Shown one piece after another: positions 10,101 to 17,818 of a DNA stretch of 64,000 nt. The DNA lies in the NCBI GenBank assembly GCA_051647535.1, contig JBOFEA010000018.1, forward strand, positions 1-64,000, read 5' to 3'. Made by a program: the position numbers and the translations under genes. Position 1 is the stretch's first letter. Each line of letters opens with the position of its first letter. This stretch comes from Brevinema_A sp051647535 (GTDB lineage: Bacteria; Spirochaetota; Brevinematia; Brevinematales; Brevinemataceae). The notes beneath the pieces are model-generated. The model was not told the DNA's origin. It ran no database searches and saw nothing but the letters and a program-made list of their open reading frames with translations.

Positions 10101-11451
10101 TGAACGTCCTCAAATTAATGGTAATATTGAATTGGACAATATCCGGTTCCGTCACACATCATTAAGAAATGAAATATCTATTAGTAATAAGGTATCGATT
10201 CCTATCGAAAATAATCAAGTTTATTTTAACGATATGTCAATTCTTGTTGGAGGAGGCGGAGTATTTGGGATTAAAGGCGGAATTCAGATTCAAGATCAAG
10301 GAATTGGAAATGTAGATGTAGAATTTTACAGTAAATCTGGTATTCGTAACAGTTCTACAACAGCCTTTTTGGATTGGCGTCTGGATGTTCCGTTGATTTC
10401 TATTAAAGGAAAAACATTTATTGACTATATTCGTTTTCAAGGAAATGCACAGCAATTTTTAGCACAAGCAAAGATTAAAACTGAAAATCTTAATTTAGGT
10501 TTGGAATTGGAAGATACGGTGAAACAACAAAGTACAGAATTTAATCCTCTTCTTGCTATGTTAGGAATATTTGAGTTGGATATTGAACTTGATATGGGTA
10601 GAAATACGCGATTTTTAAATCAGTTATTTGATTTTAATTTGGAACAGAGCAGAAAAATTATGATTGGTGGAAATATCGGCGATAATACCGTTGCTATTTC
10701 TGGAGAACTGGATATTACAAAAGGTTCGATTAATTATCTTGGGAAAAAATTAAAAGTTGAAACTGGGATTATTCAGTTTTCAGAAGATGCCGGAGATTTC
10801 TATCCTTATATTAATCTTAGTACTACGACGTCTGAAAAAACAGCTCAGAATGAAACAATAGATATTTTTGTAGATTTTACTGGAAAACTTCCAAATATTG
10901 AATTAGCAAATATTGCTTCTATACCTTCGCGAAGCAGATCTGAATTATATGGTCTTCTCGGAATCGGCGGAGGAGAAATAGGTACTGTCGAAGGTGCCTT
11001 AGCCAGCGGAATAGGAATAGCTGAGAATGCATTTTTTACAGCTCCCCTAACAAGAAAAATTCAAAAACTTCTTCCTTTTATAGATACTCTTCAGCTTCGT
11101 ACAGATGTACTTGGAAATATGACTAGATCGTTATCGGGTGGAAACTCTATTAATGGATTTAATATTCTTCATGGTTCTGAATTGGAAGTCGGTCAGAATT
11201 TACCCGGAATGTCAGGACTTGCTCTGAAATACAATCTTCGATTAGAATCACCCGACAACTCTTCGTTAAACACGTCTTCAAGCCTTAATCAGCTTCATAA
11301 ATTCGGATTGCAGTGGTCTTATAATGTTCCGAATTTTGCACAACTTGGTCTGTCTACCGGAGTTGCTGCAGAAGCCAACGCTCAAAGTATTTCAGCAAAT
11401 CAAAATACTCCAGAAGTTATATTTGAAGGTGCCTTGAGAAAGAGATTTTAA
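7156..11451 (+). CDS. tamB: TamB-like inner-membrane/periplasmic translocation protein
   Basis: The 1431-residue protein has one N-terminal membrane anchor (FIFSVLFVYVIILGILNLLI) and then a very long, beta-rich, repetitive body typical of AsmA/TamB bridge proteins. The C-terminal region (residues about 1100-1431) carries the TamB_C style: SGELDITKGSINYLGKKL, FVDFTGKLPNIELANIAS, then SRSELYGLLGIGGGE. Such proteins span the periplasm and help lipid transport or outer-membrane protein insertion. The start is GTG at 7156; the overlapping ATG at 7154 hits a stop at once, and the ribosome site is weak (GGTGG). The tamB-bamA order is also known from Borrelia and Treponema, which supports the call. 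Confidence 0.9.
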   Translation: MIKKVGRFFPKFIFSVLFVYVIILGILNLLIEFNKSSIEIWMADLLDAQEVRIVNVSNLPLVLVSVAEFTIVVDENLSLSIEGFYLYYRIMEILRGNFTSVVSEISVDNILFKGHVSFLKQYINQLEKKFTSLNLSEEFDITDKPEETNTRSSNFSVRDVNLKINIYRLSVVVKMMEEFRNTLDLNNLKIIMKDNELNWGGIIQVESLWSNCVFLMSSRVNTSGKILNLSEESKGAFTFWIRNLNLGGLPVVQDNLGLYFELSNNTIDFNFINSANENIYLNRKKFQFNFERDFQIAYNDFEEYELLDYVFKPGMWNFMLDILQENKLNVHASLSSPKYPGYGLDFSFIERSRNFNTVKLMLKTHYFGTLEADLNIAFKPGLYPQPQGMLKLEDVRFVLSGLVFSGNVVVDSVPGKNELALTAFDVKMNQGLIGNTAVKFQFLPSGAVHMIPQYLPNAAAEVSGILHTNIVVGIKALDVDGDFMAKNIKLSIFGLGNSRYQGFVNIVKKGRDCGLELDADITGIMDGEEQIKANLYIKNDIIYIPKVYFVSQDLLLRGDVSIFAYRSNTIVDIKGFGNLKNNADLPIQVKVDIQKNRALVRGQIDNSIGFVSDTKGLETDFHLQITDYQLTKLGIPGKVSGNLFMGFDSDGWTRFSFQKGSYRLKDRQIVLDFDSFGQKGVLDTVYMKLGLDKEVLDGKGYFVISPSGSFGGAFNFTRGGGIQFLTGQYTLKAKLDLRDFVVERLFEFPGLDALSALNNDLTEEIIVDMLMDLEGVYSNPNWTASLYLESLLEEGGGLSLLVPFVQKNANVISGRQLRLRNTAVNLDTDFDIIMKEARGFESRFSGALAVNGVLKTDFSFDFINDNKYSLIKYTVPNFYLLSSMSSALSGTVHLYTNQVLFLSDDFSKGITGVINYLDKNDIIWNFGLTHQQYQIRSEGSLINEIMDAALHADIFLNTKSLTKDLRLAKGTIAADLFVQGNVERPQINGNIELDNIRFRHTSLRNEISISNKVSIPIENNQVYFNDMSILVGGGGVFGIKGGIQIQDQGIGNVDVEFYSKSGIRNSSTTAFLDWRLDVPLISIKGKTFIDYIRFQGNAQQFLAQAKIKTENLNLGLELEDTVKQQSTEFNPLLAMLGIFELDIELDMGRNTRFLNQLFDFNLEQSRKIMIGGNIGDNTVAISGELDITKGSINYLGKKLKVETGIIQFSEDAGDFYPYINLSTTTSEKTAQNETIDIFVDFTGKLPNIELANIASIPSRSRSELYGLLGIGGGEIGTVEGALASGIGIAENAFFTAPLTRKIQKLLPFIDTLQLRTDVLGNMTRSLSGGNSINGFNILHGSELEVGQNLPGMSGLALKYNLRLESPDNSSLNTSSSLNQLHKFGLQWSYNVPNFAQLGLSTGVAAEANAQSISANQNTPEVIFEGALRKRF

Positions 11452-11520
11452 TTGACTTTTTTCAATTTGTGGCTTATCTTCTTTATTATATTTATATCAT
11501 GTACTTCTTGACTAAAATAC

Positions 11521-11549
11521 TTGAATATTTTATTTAAAATTGTTATAAT
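11521..11549 (+). promoter_or_regulatory. Sigma-70-type promoter before bamA
   Basis: TTGAAT (11521-11526), a 17-base spacer and a perfect TATAAT (11544-11549) lie about 100 bases before the bamA start. They suggest that bamA can be transcribed independently of tamB. The rest of the 199-base gap between the two genes shows no open frame. Confidence 0.6.
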
Positions 11550-11650
11550 ATTTCAAATTGAATATTTTATTTGGTGATGTTGTCTATAGTGCAATTTGAT
11601 AAAAATATATTGCTTGATTATTGTCAAATATTATGAATGGTGAGGCTCTT

Positions 11651-14095
11651 TTGAAATTAAGTAGTGTTGTATGGAAATCTTTATCTTTAATACTTTTTTT
11701 TACTGTTTCCATTTTGTTCTCGCAAGACCAATCTCTTATTATTTCTGATATCAAATTTGAAGGATTAAAATCCACAAGTGCTAATGATATTCTTAATGTT
11801 ATTCAAATTAAACCTGGCGAACTATTTTCTTCTGATAAATTAAATTTTGCGATCAAAGATATTTTTAATATGTCACGGTTTCAATCTGTCAAGGTTAGAA
11901 CCGAAAGATCAGCCGGAGGTGTGGTAGTCACCTTTATAGTTGAAGAAGAAGCGTTAATTGATAGAATAATTTTTGAGGGTGTTTCCGGATTTAAAGCCAA
12001 TAAATTAAAAGAACAACTTGACTTTAAAGAAGGTACTGCATTTCGTGAAGCCAGAGTAAGAGCAGCTCTCTTTAATATTAGAGAATATTATCGAAAAGAA
12101 GGAAATCTGGAAGCCCAAGTTACCTATCGTTTGGATCCAATTAAACAACTTCCCGGTCAATATGATTTAGTGTTTGAGGTTTCAGAAGGATCAAAAATAG
12201 TTGTTCAAGATATTATTTTTACCGGTACTCAAGCAATCAAATCTAAAAAACTTCTCAGTATCATGCAGACGAAGAAAAAAGTTTGGATTTTCCGTAGCGG
12301 TGTTTTGAAGGATGTTGAATTTCTTCAAGATAAAGAAAGAATTTTAGCATTTTATCAGCAAAATGGTTATATTGATGCTGAAGTCACTAATTTTTCTTGG
12401 GATATTGAAGATATCAGTACTACTAATAAAGAAGGCCAAATCGTTAAAACTACTAAAGGTATTGTGATACGTATTGGTATTGATGAAGGAAATCTTTATA
12501 CAACCGGTGATTTTACAATCGAAGGAAACACCATTTTTTCTACTGCTGAATTAAGAAAACTTATTCATTTGCAAAAGCTTGATGTTTATGACAGAAGTAA
12601 AATAGAACAAATTCGTGCAAATATCTTTAAAATGTACGCGGATAGAGGTTATTTGTTTGCGAATATTTCTGCTGTTCAGGAAAAACGTGAAAATAATGTT
12701 ATTGATACTATTTTCGTGATTTTTGAAGGTGGGCAAGCTCATATCGAAAATATTACAGTTCGTGGAAATACTAAAACTTTGCCTAGTGTTATTAGGCGTT
12801 ATATTCAATTTCAAGAAGGTGAACTTTACGTCAATCGTAAATTAGAACAAACATTTAATCGATTGATGCAGACGCAGTTCTTTTCTGATGTTCGATTAGA
12901 TCCTTCTGCCGGAAGTCTTCCCGGTTTGGTTAACATCGATGTGTCTGTCACAGAAACACAAACAGGAATGATTGAGTTTTTGGTAGGATTTGGGACAGTC
13001 AGCGGATTTAGCGGAGGTATTAAGCTTTCGGAAAAAAATCTTGCCGGAAGAGGTTTACAACTGGCGGTTCGCGGAGAATATGGCGAATTTCGTCAATTAG
13101 GCGAAATTACCTTTACAGAACCTGCAATATTTAATTCACCGTTTTCTATTAGTTTTGTTGCCGGAGTATTTAATACGATCTTTATTGATATTCCTGTTGA
13201 TGAAAACAGAGACGGTTTTATTGACGGAACAGATTTTGATTGGGAAACCAATTCAGATCAAGTATTGAATAGATTTGAATCTCCTTATCGATATACTCGT
13301 CTTAGTTTTAGATTTGGATTAGCGGTCGGACTACAGTTTGCTGTATATTGGAATGCCAGTGTCGGTTATGAAATCAATATTTTTAAAGACTATCAAGCTA
13401 ATTTTAATAATCCTTTGAAATTTGATGGACGATGGCAGGTTGATAATACCTTAATTGATTCGCTGGCTTTTGGTTGGACTGTTCAAAGCTCAGTATATAC
13501 AACTTTGAGATTTAATAATACTGATGGTGGTTTGTGGCCGACTAGAGGTATTAATACTGCTCTTTTCTTATCATTTTCTGGTGGTGCGTTAGGCGGTGAT
13601 ATTGATTTTGTCAATATGACGTATGTATTTGATTTTTATTGGAATCCTTTTTGGCTTCTTACTGTTGCATTTCACTACGATATGGGATTTCTCTTTCCTC
13701 AAATCGGTCACAAATTTTCTTATCGTGATGCAAATTTGATGAATTTTGACGGTGTATATAAAATGCGTGGTTGGATACGGTATCTGAGTAAAGGGGAAGC
13801 AATGTCCTATTTCTCTATAGAAACTCGTATTCCTATTTGGAGTTTTATCGGTGCTGTGGCATTTTGGGACTATGGTGCTATTTTTGCTAATTATCGCGAT
13901 TTTACTTTTAATCAAGCTCCGTATATTATGAGTTTTGGCTTAGGATTAGCTTTAAATCTACCTGTTCTTCCTATTCGCTTGTATGTGGCTCGTCCTGTTG
14001 AATGGAATTTTGCAACTGGAAGCTTTGAATTGGCTAATACTCCTGATTTTTGGAAAGGGTGGGAGTTTGTCTTCTCGATTCAGGGATTATTCTAA
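11651..14095 (+). CDS. bamA: Outer-membrane protein assembly factor BamA
   Basis: This is the Omp85-family core of the BAM complex. A signal peptide (MKLSSVVWKSLSLILFF, cleaved near FSQDQS) is followed by five POTRA-like domains, seen as repeated segments such as IIFEGVSGFKANKLKEQL, FTIEGNTIFSTAELRKL and ITVRGNTKTLPSVIRRY. A C-terminal 16-strand barrel ends in Phe (FSIQGLF), as expected for BAM recognition. The frame is open from a TTG at 11621 and an ATG at 11633. Only TTG at 11651 has a good ribosome site (GGTGAGG at 11639-11645) and gives a normal signal peptide, so I chose it (814 residues). It follows tamB and ends at a terminator. Confidence 0.95.
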   Translation: MKLSSVVWKSLSLILFFTVSILFSQDQSLIISDIKFEGLKSTSANDILNVIQIKPGELFSSDKLNFAIKDIFNMSRFQSVKVRTERSAGGVVVTFIVEEEALIDRIIFEGVSGFKANKLKEQLDFKEGTAFREARVRAALFNIREYYRKEGNLEAQVTYRLDPIKQLPGQYDLVFEVSEGSKIVVQDIIFTGTQAIKSKKLLSIMQTKKKVWIFRSGVLKDVEFLQDKERILAFYQQNGYIDAEVTNFSWDIEDISTTNKEGQIVKTTKGIVIRIGIDEGNLYTTGDFTIEGNTIFSTAELRKLIHLQKLDVYDRSKIEQIRANIFKMYADRGYLFANISAVQEKRENNVIDTIFVIFEGGQAHIENITVRGNTKTLPSVIRRYIQFQEGELYVNRKLEQTFNRLMQTQFFSDVRLDPSAGSLPGLVNIDVSVTETQTGMIEFLVGFGTVSGFSGGIKLSEKNLAGRGLQLAVRGEYGEFRQLGEITFTEPAIFNSPFSISFVAGVFNTIFIDIPVDENRDGFIDGTDFDWETNSDQVLNRFESPYRYTRLSFRFGLAVGLQFAVYWNASVGYEINIFKDYQANFNNPLKFDGRWQVDNTLIDSLAFGWTVQSSVYTTLRFNNTDGGLWPTRGINTALFLSFSGGALGGDIDFVNMTYVFDFYWNPFWLLTVAFHYDMGFLFPQIGHKFSYRDANLMNFDGVYKMRGWIRYLSKGEAMSYFSIETRIPIWSFIGAVAFWDYGAIFANYRDFTFNQAPYIMSFGLGLALNLPVLPIRLYVARPVEWNFATGSFELANTPDFWKGWEFVFSIQGLF

Positions 14096-14123
14096 ACGTA
14101 ATAAAATATAAATAAAAAAAAAA

Positions 14124-14148
14124 GCAGAAATTTTTTCTGCTTTTTTTT
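14124..14148. terminator. Bidirectional intrinsic terminator
   Basis: The stem GCAGAAA/TTTCTGC is flanked by ten A before and eight T after. It separates bamA (plus) from the convergent lipoprotein gene (minus). Confidence 0.85.
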
Positions 14149-14161
14149 ATTTATATTTTAT

Positions 14162-14587
14162 TTATAATGGTAGTTTTCCGTTTGTAATACCAATAGGAAC
14201 TAAAAATTCTGTTGTTAAATCACTAATATTCCATTTGGCATTTGTCGATGCTAACAAGATTCTTTTTTCTAAAAGCTGTAGTTCAATAAACTTATTATTT
14301 TTAGTGAGTTGAAATACTCCGGTTGAGGATTTCATTTCTACAAAGTGTGCCAGTTTAACATTTCCTGCAGTGGTATCTTTATATATCAACTCTGATGTTC
14401 CATTGATAAAAATAATATCTTTTTCAGAAACAGGTCTATCCAATAATTTGCATTGCATTATAAATACTTTTCCTGTTTCGGTTAATTCATATTCGTTAAC
14501 CAATTCTCTTAGAAATCTCTGTTGATCTAATGATGTAGAACAACTTGTCAATAACATGATGAAAAGTAATAAAAATTTTGTTTTCAT
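14162..14587 (-). CDS. Putative lipoprotein, 141 residues
   Basis: The N-terminus MKTKFLLLFIMLLTSCSTS is a lipoprotein signal with an LTSC lipobox, so the mature protein should be lipid-anchored at Cys16. The remaining 125 residues are beta-rich and end in an IGITNGKLPL-type tail. No family is recognised. A ribosome site (GGGAGAA) lies upstream of the minus-strand ATG. It is convergent with bamA, sharing a terminator, and divergent from the next lipoprotein gene at 14779. Function unknown. Confidence 0.7.
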   Translation of the reverse strand: MKTKFLLLFIMLLTSCSTSLDQQRFLRELVNEYELTETGKVFIMQCKLLDRPVSEKDIIFINGTSELIYKDTTAGNVKLAHFVEMKSSTGVFQLTKNNKFIELQLLEKRILLASTNAKWNISDLTTEFLVPIGITNGKLPL

Positions 14588-14778
14588 GTTTATTCTCCCA
14601 AGAAAATTTCTTTGATTTTATGATATTTGTTAATATATCATTAGATATATTGTTGAGTTAAGGAGTTTTATTTATTAATTATTTTTTTTGTTCGCCAAAT
14701 ATGTATTAAATGGTTATTTTTTATTTAAGAAACGAAATTATTTTCGGTATTTAAAGAATTAAAATAAGGTAGTATAGT

Positions 14779-15138
14779 ATGAAATTTGTAAATTTAATAC
14801 TGATAGTATTGGTGGCTGTTTGTTTTTCTTCATGCAGCGATCTTACCTATTTGTTTTGGCAGAACGCCCAAGGTATTTATCAGTTGATCAACAGTACTCA
14901 AACATTTTCTATAGATACTTCAGGTAATATGGCAGGTACTCCTGATACACAGTTTATGTTTTATCAGGCTAAATCGTGTACTGAAGCAATCTATATGCAT
15001 AGGCAAAATATGAAGAATACATATGTTTCTATCCGTATTGACGTCACCAATTTATACCATGGAGAAGTTCAAAATAATCCCGAAGCAGTTTCTTTTAACA
15101 ATATGACGCTTTTTGCTATAAAAATTAGTTCTTTATAA
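14779..15138 (+). CDS. Putative lipoprotein, 119 residues
   Basis: The protein starts MKFVNLILIVLVAVCFSSCSD, giving a lipobox of FSSC and a lipidated Cys19. The mature 100 residues are short and mixed, without a known domain. The next gene, also a lipoprotein of the same general form, starts 16 bases after its stop, so the two are very likely co-transcribed. They share features (the word QGxY after a polar start: IQGTYSI / AQGIYQL), which hints at common ancestry. The ribosome site (AAGGTAG) is modest. Function unknown. Confidence 0.65.
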   Translation: MKFVNLILIVLVAVCFSSCSDLTYLFWQNAQGIYQLINSTQTFSIDTSGNMAGTPDTQFMFYQAKSCTEAIYMHRQNMKNTYVSIRIDVTNLYHGEVQNNPEAVSFNNMTLFAIKISSL

Positions 15139-15154
15139 ATAAAGGTTTATTTAA

Positions 15155-15673
15155 ATGTATCGTCTTTATAAAATTTATTATATATTTATATTATACATAT
15201 CAATATTATTTTTATCAACTTCCTGTAATGTTAATACCGACTCTAATACAATGGAAGATGAGTCTTTTTTAAATGCTATTCAAGGAACATATTCTATATC
15301 GTTACAGTTTGCTAATTGTCTGAATTTGTCTGATCATTATTTTATCGTATCTCCAAGTCCTGTTTTTTCTACTCAAATGATGTTTGTAGTTCCGTCTTCC
15401 GGAACTATTGGTATTAATAATGGAAATAATACCACACATTTGGTATTACAATTTTGTTATACTATTCCAAATCAAACAAAAGATTCTATCTATCAAGTTT
15501 ATCAACCAAGTATTTCTTCATCAGGATCTTTTATTTCTCAAAACAGATTTTTCAAAGTTCAAAGGGATGTATTAACTAATCTTTATTTGTCCCTTCCTGC
15601 ATCAAGTTCTCAAATTGCGGAAACACTTTCTGCAGATATGCTTTTTGGCAATCGTTTCAGTTCCGAAAATTAA
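15155..15673 (+). CDS. Putative lipoprotein, 172 residues
   Basis: A long hydrophobic N-terminus (IYYIFILYISILFLSTSC) ends in an STSC lipobox with Cys24, so it should be an anchored lipoprotein. The mature part is rich in Ser, Thr and Asn and predicted beta. The segment SFLNAIQGTYSISLQF resembles AQGIYQLINS of the gene just upstream, suggesting a duplicated small lipoprotein family. AAAGG upstream serves as a weak ribosome site. No function can be assigned from sequence. Confidence 0.65.
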   Translation: MYRLYKIYYIFILYISILFLSTSCNVNTDSNTMEDESFLNAIQGTYSISLQFANCLNLSDHYFIVSPSPVFSTQMMFVVPSSGTIGINNGNNTTHLVLQFCYTIPNQTKDSIYQVYQPSISSSGSFISQNRFFKVQRDVLTNLYLSLPASSSQIAETLSADMLFGNRFSSEN

Positions 15674-15702
15674 AAATGACATATTTTTTACATCACGAGT
15701 TA

Positions 15703-15729
15703 TAAATTATTTTTTGTTTATTCCGATTA
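15703..15729 (+). promoter_or_regulatory. Sigma-28-like flagellar promoter before flgJ
   Basis: TAAA (15703-15706), a 16-base spacer and CCGATTA (15723-15729) closely match the FliA consensus TAAA-N15-GCCGATAA. The site lies 55 bases before the flgJ start and directly heads the flgJ-flaB pair. Confidence 0.65.
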
Positions 15730-15783
15730 TTATAATGATAATAAGTTGATTTTTATTTGCTGATAATAAATTGGAGGCTGGGG

Positions 15784-16104
15784 ATGAACATAAGCGTATC
15801 AAATCAAGCATCACTTGCTATTGACAGAAGCCGTACACATGAATTTTCCGAACTTAAAAATAAATCTTTGGATGATAACAATCTTAAAGAAGTAGCACAG
15901 GAGTTTGAATCTCTGTTTATTGAAATGATGTTCAAAGAAATGAACAAAACGATCAAAAAATCTCAATTTTCCGGAGCAGGTAGTCCCGGATATGATATTT
16001 TTAATGATATGCTACAAACAGAATACGCAAAGGAGACCTCTAAGACCGGTGGATTTGGATTGGCATCTATGATTACGGAATCCTTGCGTCGGAATGGAAA
16101 TTAA
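15784..16104 (+). CDS. flgJ: FlgJ-like flagellar rod-binding protein
   Basis: The 106-residue product has the rod-binding domain of FlgJ: LKEVAQEFESLFIEMMFKEMN, followed by GYDIFNDMLQTEYAKE. It lacks the C-terminal muramidase found in enterobacterial FlgJ, as is common outside that group. It should help cap or assemble the periplasmic flagellar rod. The frame is open to a TTG/ATG at 15757, but GGAGG at 15773-15777 places the start at ATG 15784. A sigma-28-like promoter lies upstream and flaB follows after 122 bases. Confidence 0.85.
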   Translation: MNISVSNQASLAIDRSRTHEFSELKNKSLDDNNLKEVAQEFESLFIEMMFKEMNKTIKKSQFSGAGSPGYDIFNDMLQTEYAKETSKTGGFGLASMITESLRRNGN

Positions 16105-16151
16105 ATAAATAAAAATCTCTAAATTCTTTTCAAAAAAATTGAAAGAAATAT

Positions 16152-16177
16152 TAATATTTTGCTTTATAATCCGAAAA
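16152..16177 (+). promoter_or_regulatory. Possible sigma-28 promoter for flaB
   Basis: TAAT, 15 bases and CCGAAAA (16171-16177) give a degraded match to the FliA consensus 50 bases upstream of the flaB start. It is weaker than the flgJ promoter. Confidence 0.4.
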
Positions 16178-16226
16178 CTAGTTAAGTGCAAGGATGCACA
16201 ATAAAAAATACATCATGGAGGATGTT

Positions 16227-17099
16227 ATGGTTATTAATAATAATATTCCGGCTCTTTTTGGTAATCGTCAAATGGCAGCTCAAACTCTTGCTAATGCCAA
16301 GACTATGGAAAAATTGTCTTCAGGATTACGCATTAATCGTTCTGCTGATGATGCTTCAGGATTGGCTGTGTCAGAGAAAATGAGAACACAAATTAAAGGT
16401 TTGAATAGAGCTAATATGAACGTTCAAGACGGTATTTCATTTATTCAAACTACAGAAGGATATCTTGCAGAAACAACAAATATTCTTCAAAGAATGCGTG
16501 AAATGGCAATTCAATCTTCAAACGGTATTTACACTGATGAAGATAGACAATATATTCAAGTTGAAGTATCTCAAATGATTGCAGAATTGGATCGTATTGC
16601 TTCTCAAGCTCAGTTCAATGGATTGAAAATGCTTACTGGTACGTTTGCCAAACCAACAGCAGAAGCACCTGCTCAAGCATCAATGCACCTTCACGTTGGA
16701 GCAAATATGGATGAAAGAATTCGAGTATTTATCGGAACAATGAATTCCCAAGCACTTGGATTGAAATCACCTGTTGGAAATCCTGCAACAGCATCATTTA
16801 TTTCTTTAAGTACTCAAAATAATGCTAATGCTGTGATCGGACTTGTTGACCAAGCTCTGAGAAGAGTTAATGCTCAAAGAGCTGATCTTGGTGCTTACCA
16901 AAATAGATTGGAATCTACTTCCAGATCAATTCAAGTTGGTTATGAAAATCTTCAATCCGCTGAATCCCGTATTCGTGATACTAACATGGCTAAAGAATCC
17001 AGCGTTCATGCGAAAAACCAAGTTATGCTTCAAGCTGCTAACGCAATGCTTGCTCAAGCAAATCAACAACCTCAATTGGTTCTTCAACTTCTTAGATAA
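16227..17099 (+). CDS. flaB: Flagellin FlaB (periplasmic flagellar core protein)
   Basis: This is a 290-residue flagellin with both conserved ends. The N-terminal D0/D1 holds MEKLSSGLRINRSADDASGL, and ISFIQTTEGYL follows. The C-terminal coiled region is ESRIRDTNMAKESSVHAKN ending in QPQLVLQLLR. The middle is short (about 60 residues), as in spirochaete FlaB, and there is no signal peptide, as expected for export by the flagellar type III system. GGAGG at 16217-16221 fixes ATG 16227; longer in-frame readings lack a ribosome site. It follows flgJ and ends at a terminator. It is very close to the copy at 38390 and less so to the one at 37279. Confidence 0.96.
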   Translation: MVINNNIPALFGNRQMAAQTLANAKTMEKLSSGLRINRSADDASGLAVSEKMRTQIKGLNRANMNVQDGISFIQTTEGYLAETTNILQRMREMAIQSSNGIYTDEDRQYIQVEVSQMIAELDRIASQAQFNGLKMLTGTFAKPTAEAPAQASMHLHVGANMDERIRVFIGTMNSQALGLKSPVGNPATASFISLSTQNNANAVIGLVDQALRRVNAQRADLGAYQNRLESTSRSIQVGYENLQSAESRIRDTNMAKESSVHAKNQVMLQAANAMLAQANQQPQLVLQLLR

Positions 17100-17127
17100 G
17101 AGTAAAAGATTTTTTCTTTTTATAATC

Positions 17128-17156
17128 AAAAACAGAGCTGAAAATGCTCTGTTTTT
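17128..17156. terminator. Intrinsic terminator after flaB
   Basis: AAAAACAGAGC pairs with GCTCTGTTTTT around a 7-base loop. It lies between flaB (plus) and the convergent recO (minus) and has A/T runs on both sides, so it may serve both. Confidence 0.8.
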
Positions 17157-17161
17157 GTTGT

Positions 17162-17812
17162 TTATAGAGATTCTGATTCAAAACGAAGCAGTTCAAACGA
17201 TTTAGGATATGTTCCTCTAATATTTTTGGTTAAATTTGCTAGAAAAAAAGATAATTCTTGCTTTCTTGGAGAAGAAATGTTTTTTCCTTGAAGAAATGAG
17301 ATATGTTTATTGTGTGCATCATGAATAAATCGTTGTGTTTGAGGATTTAATTGAGCAGTCAGCTGAGGAATCATCCAGCTTTCTTGAGAAAGGAATTTCA
17401 CTAAGAAGAATAATATATATTTTTCATCTAACGTATCATTAAATAACAAAAATGTATCAAATAACTCATCATAATAAGGAAATGGTATTTCTTCCATTAA
17501 GAATAAATCTAATATTTCCAATGCAAAAAAAGCAAATCCTGTTGCTTTTAAACTGGTACTGAGAAAATTAATAGAAAAAATAGTCACAATATCTGATATA
17601 ACTTCTTTTGGTTTTTCTGAATGAGATGTTTTTGTCAATCCTTGAATAAAGGATCCTGATAGTATATTTGAACGACGGGAACCTGTTTCTAATGCGGCTC
17701 CATAGGCTGTTAATTTGATTTTTCCTTTGTCTTTGTCAAGGAAATTCAGTATCAGATGACCCGATCCAAATCCTTTTTTTGATAAAATCAACCCTTCACA
17801 GTGTCTGTTCAT
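17162..17812 (-). CDS. recO: DNA repair protein RecO
   Basis: The 216-residue product opens with the RecO OB-fold pattern EGLILSKKGFGSGHLILNF, then DKDKGKIKLTAYGA, and SRRSNILSG. A helical C-terminal domain follows. RecO works with RecF/RecR to load RecA on gapped DNA. The four-cysteine zinc knuckle of many RecO proteins is missing, as in some other lineages. It starts six bases after the upstream zinc-protein gene ends, so the two probably form one transcript. The length is slightly short for the family. The call rests on the N-terminal domain and the overall pattern. Confidence 0.75.
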   Translation of the reverse strand: MNRHCEGLILSKKGFGSGHLILNFLDKDKGKIKLTAYGAALETGSRRSNILSGSFIQGLTKTSHSEKPKEVISDIVTIFSINFLSTSLKATGFAFFALEILDLFLMEEIPFPYYDELFDTFLLFNDTLDEKYILFFLVKFLSQESWMIPQLTAQLNPQTQRFIHDAHNKHISFLQGKNISSPRKQELSFFLANLTKNIRGTYPKSFELLRFESESL

Positions 17813-17818
17813 AACTTG

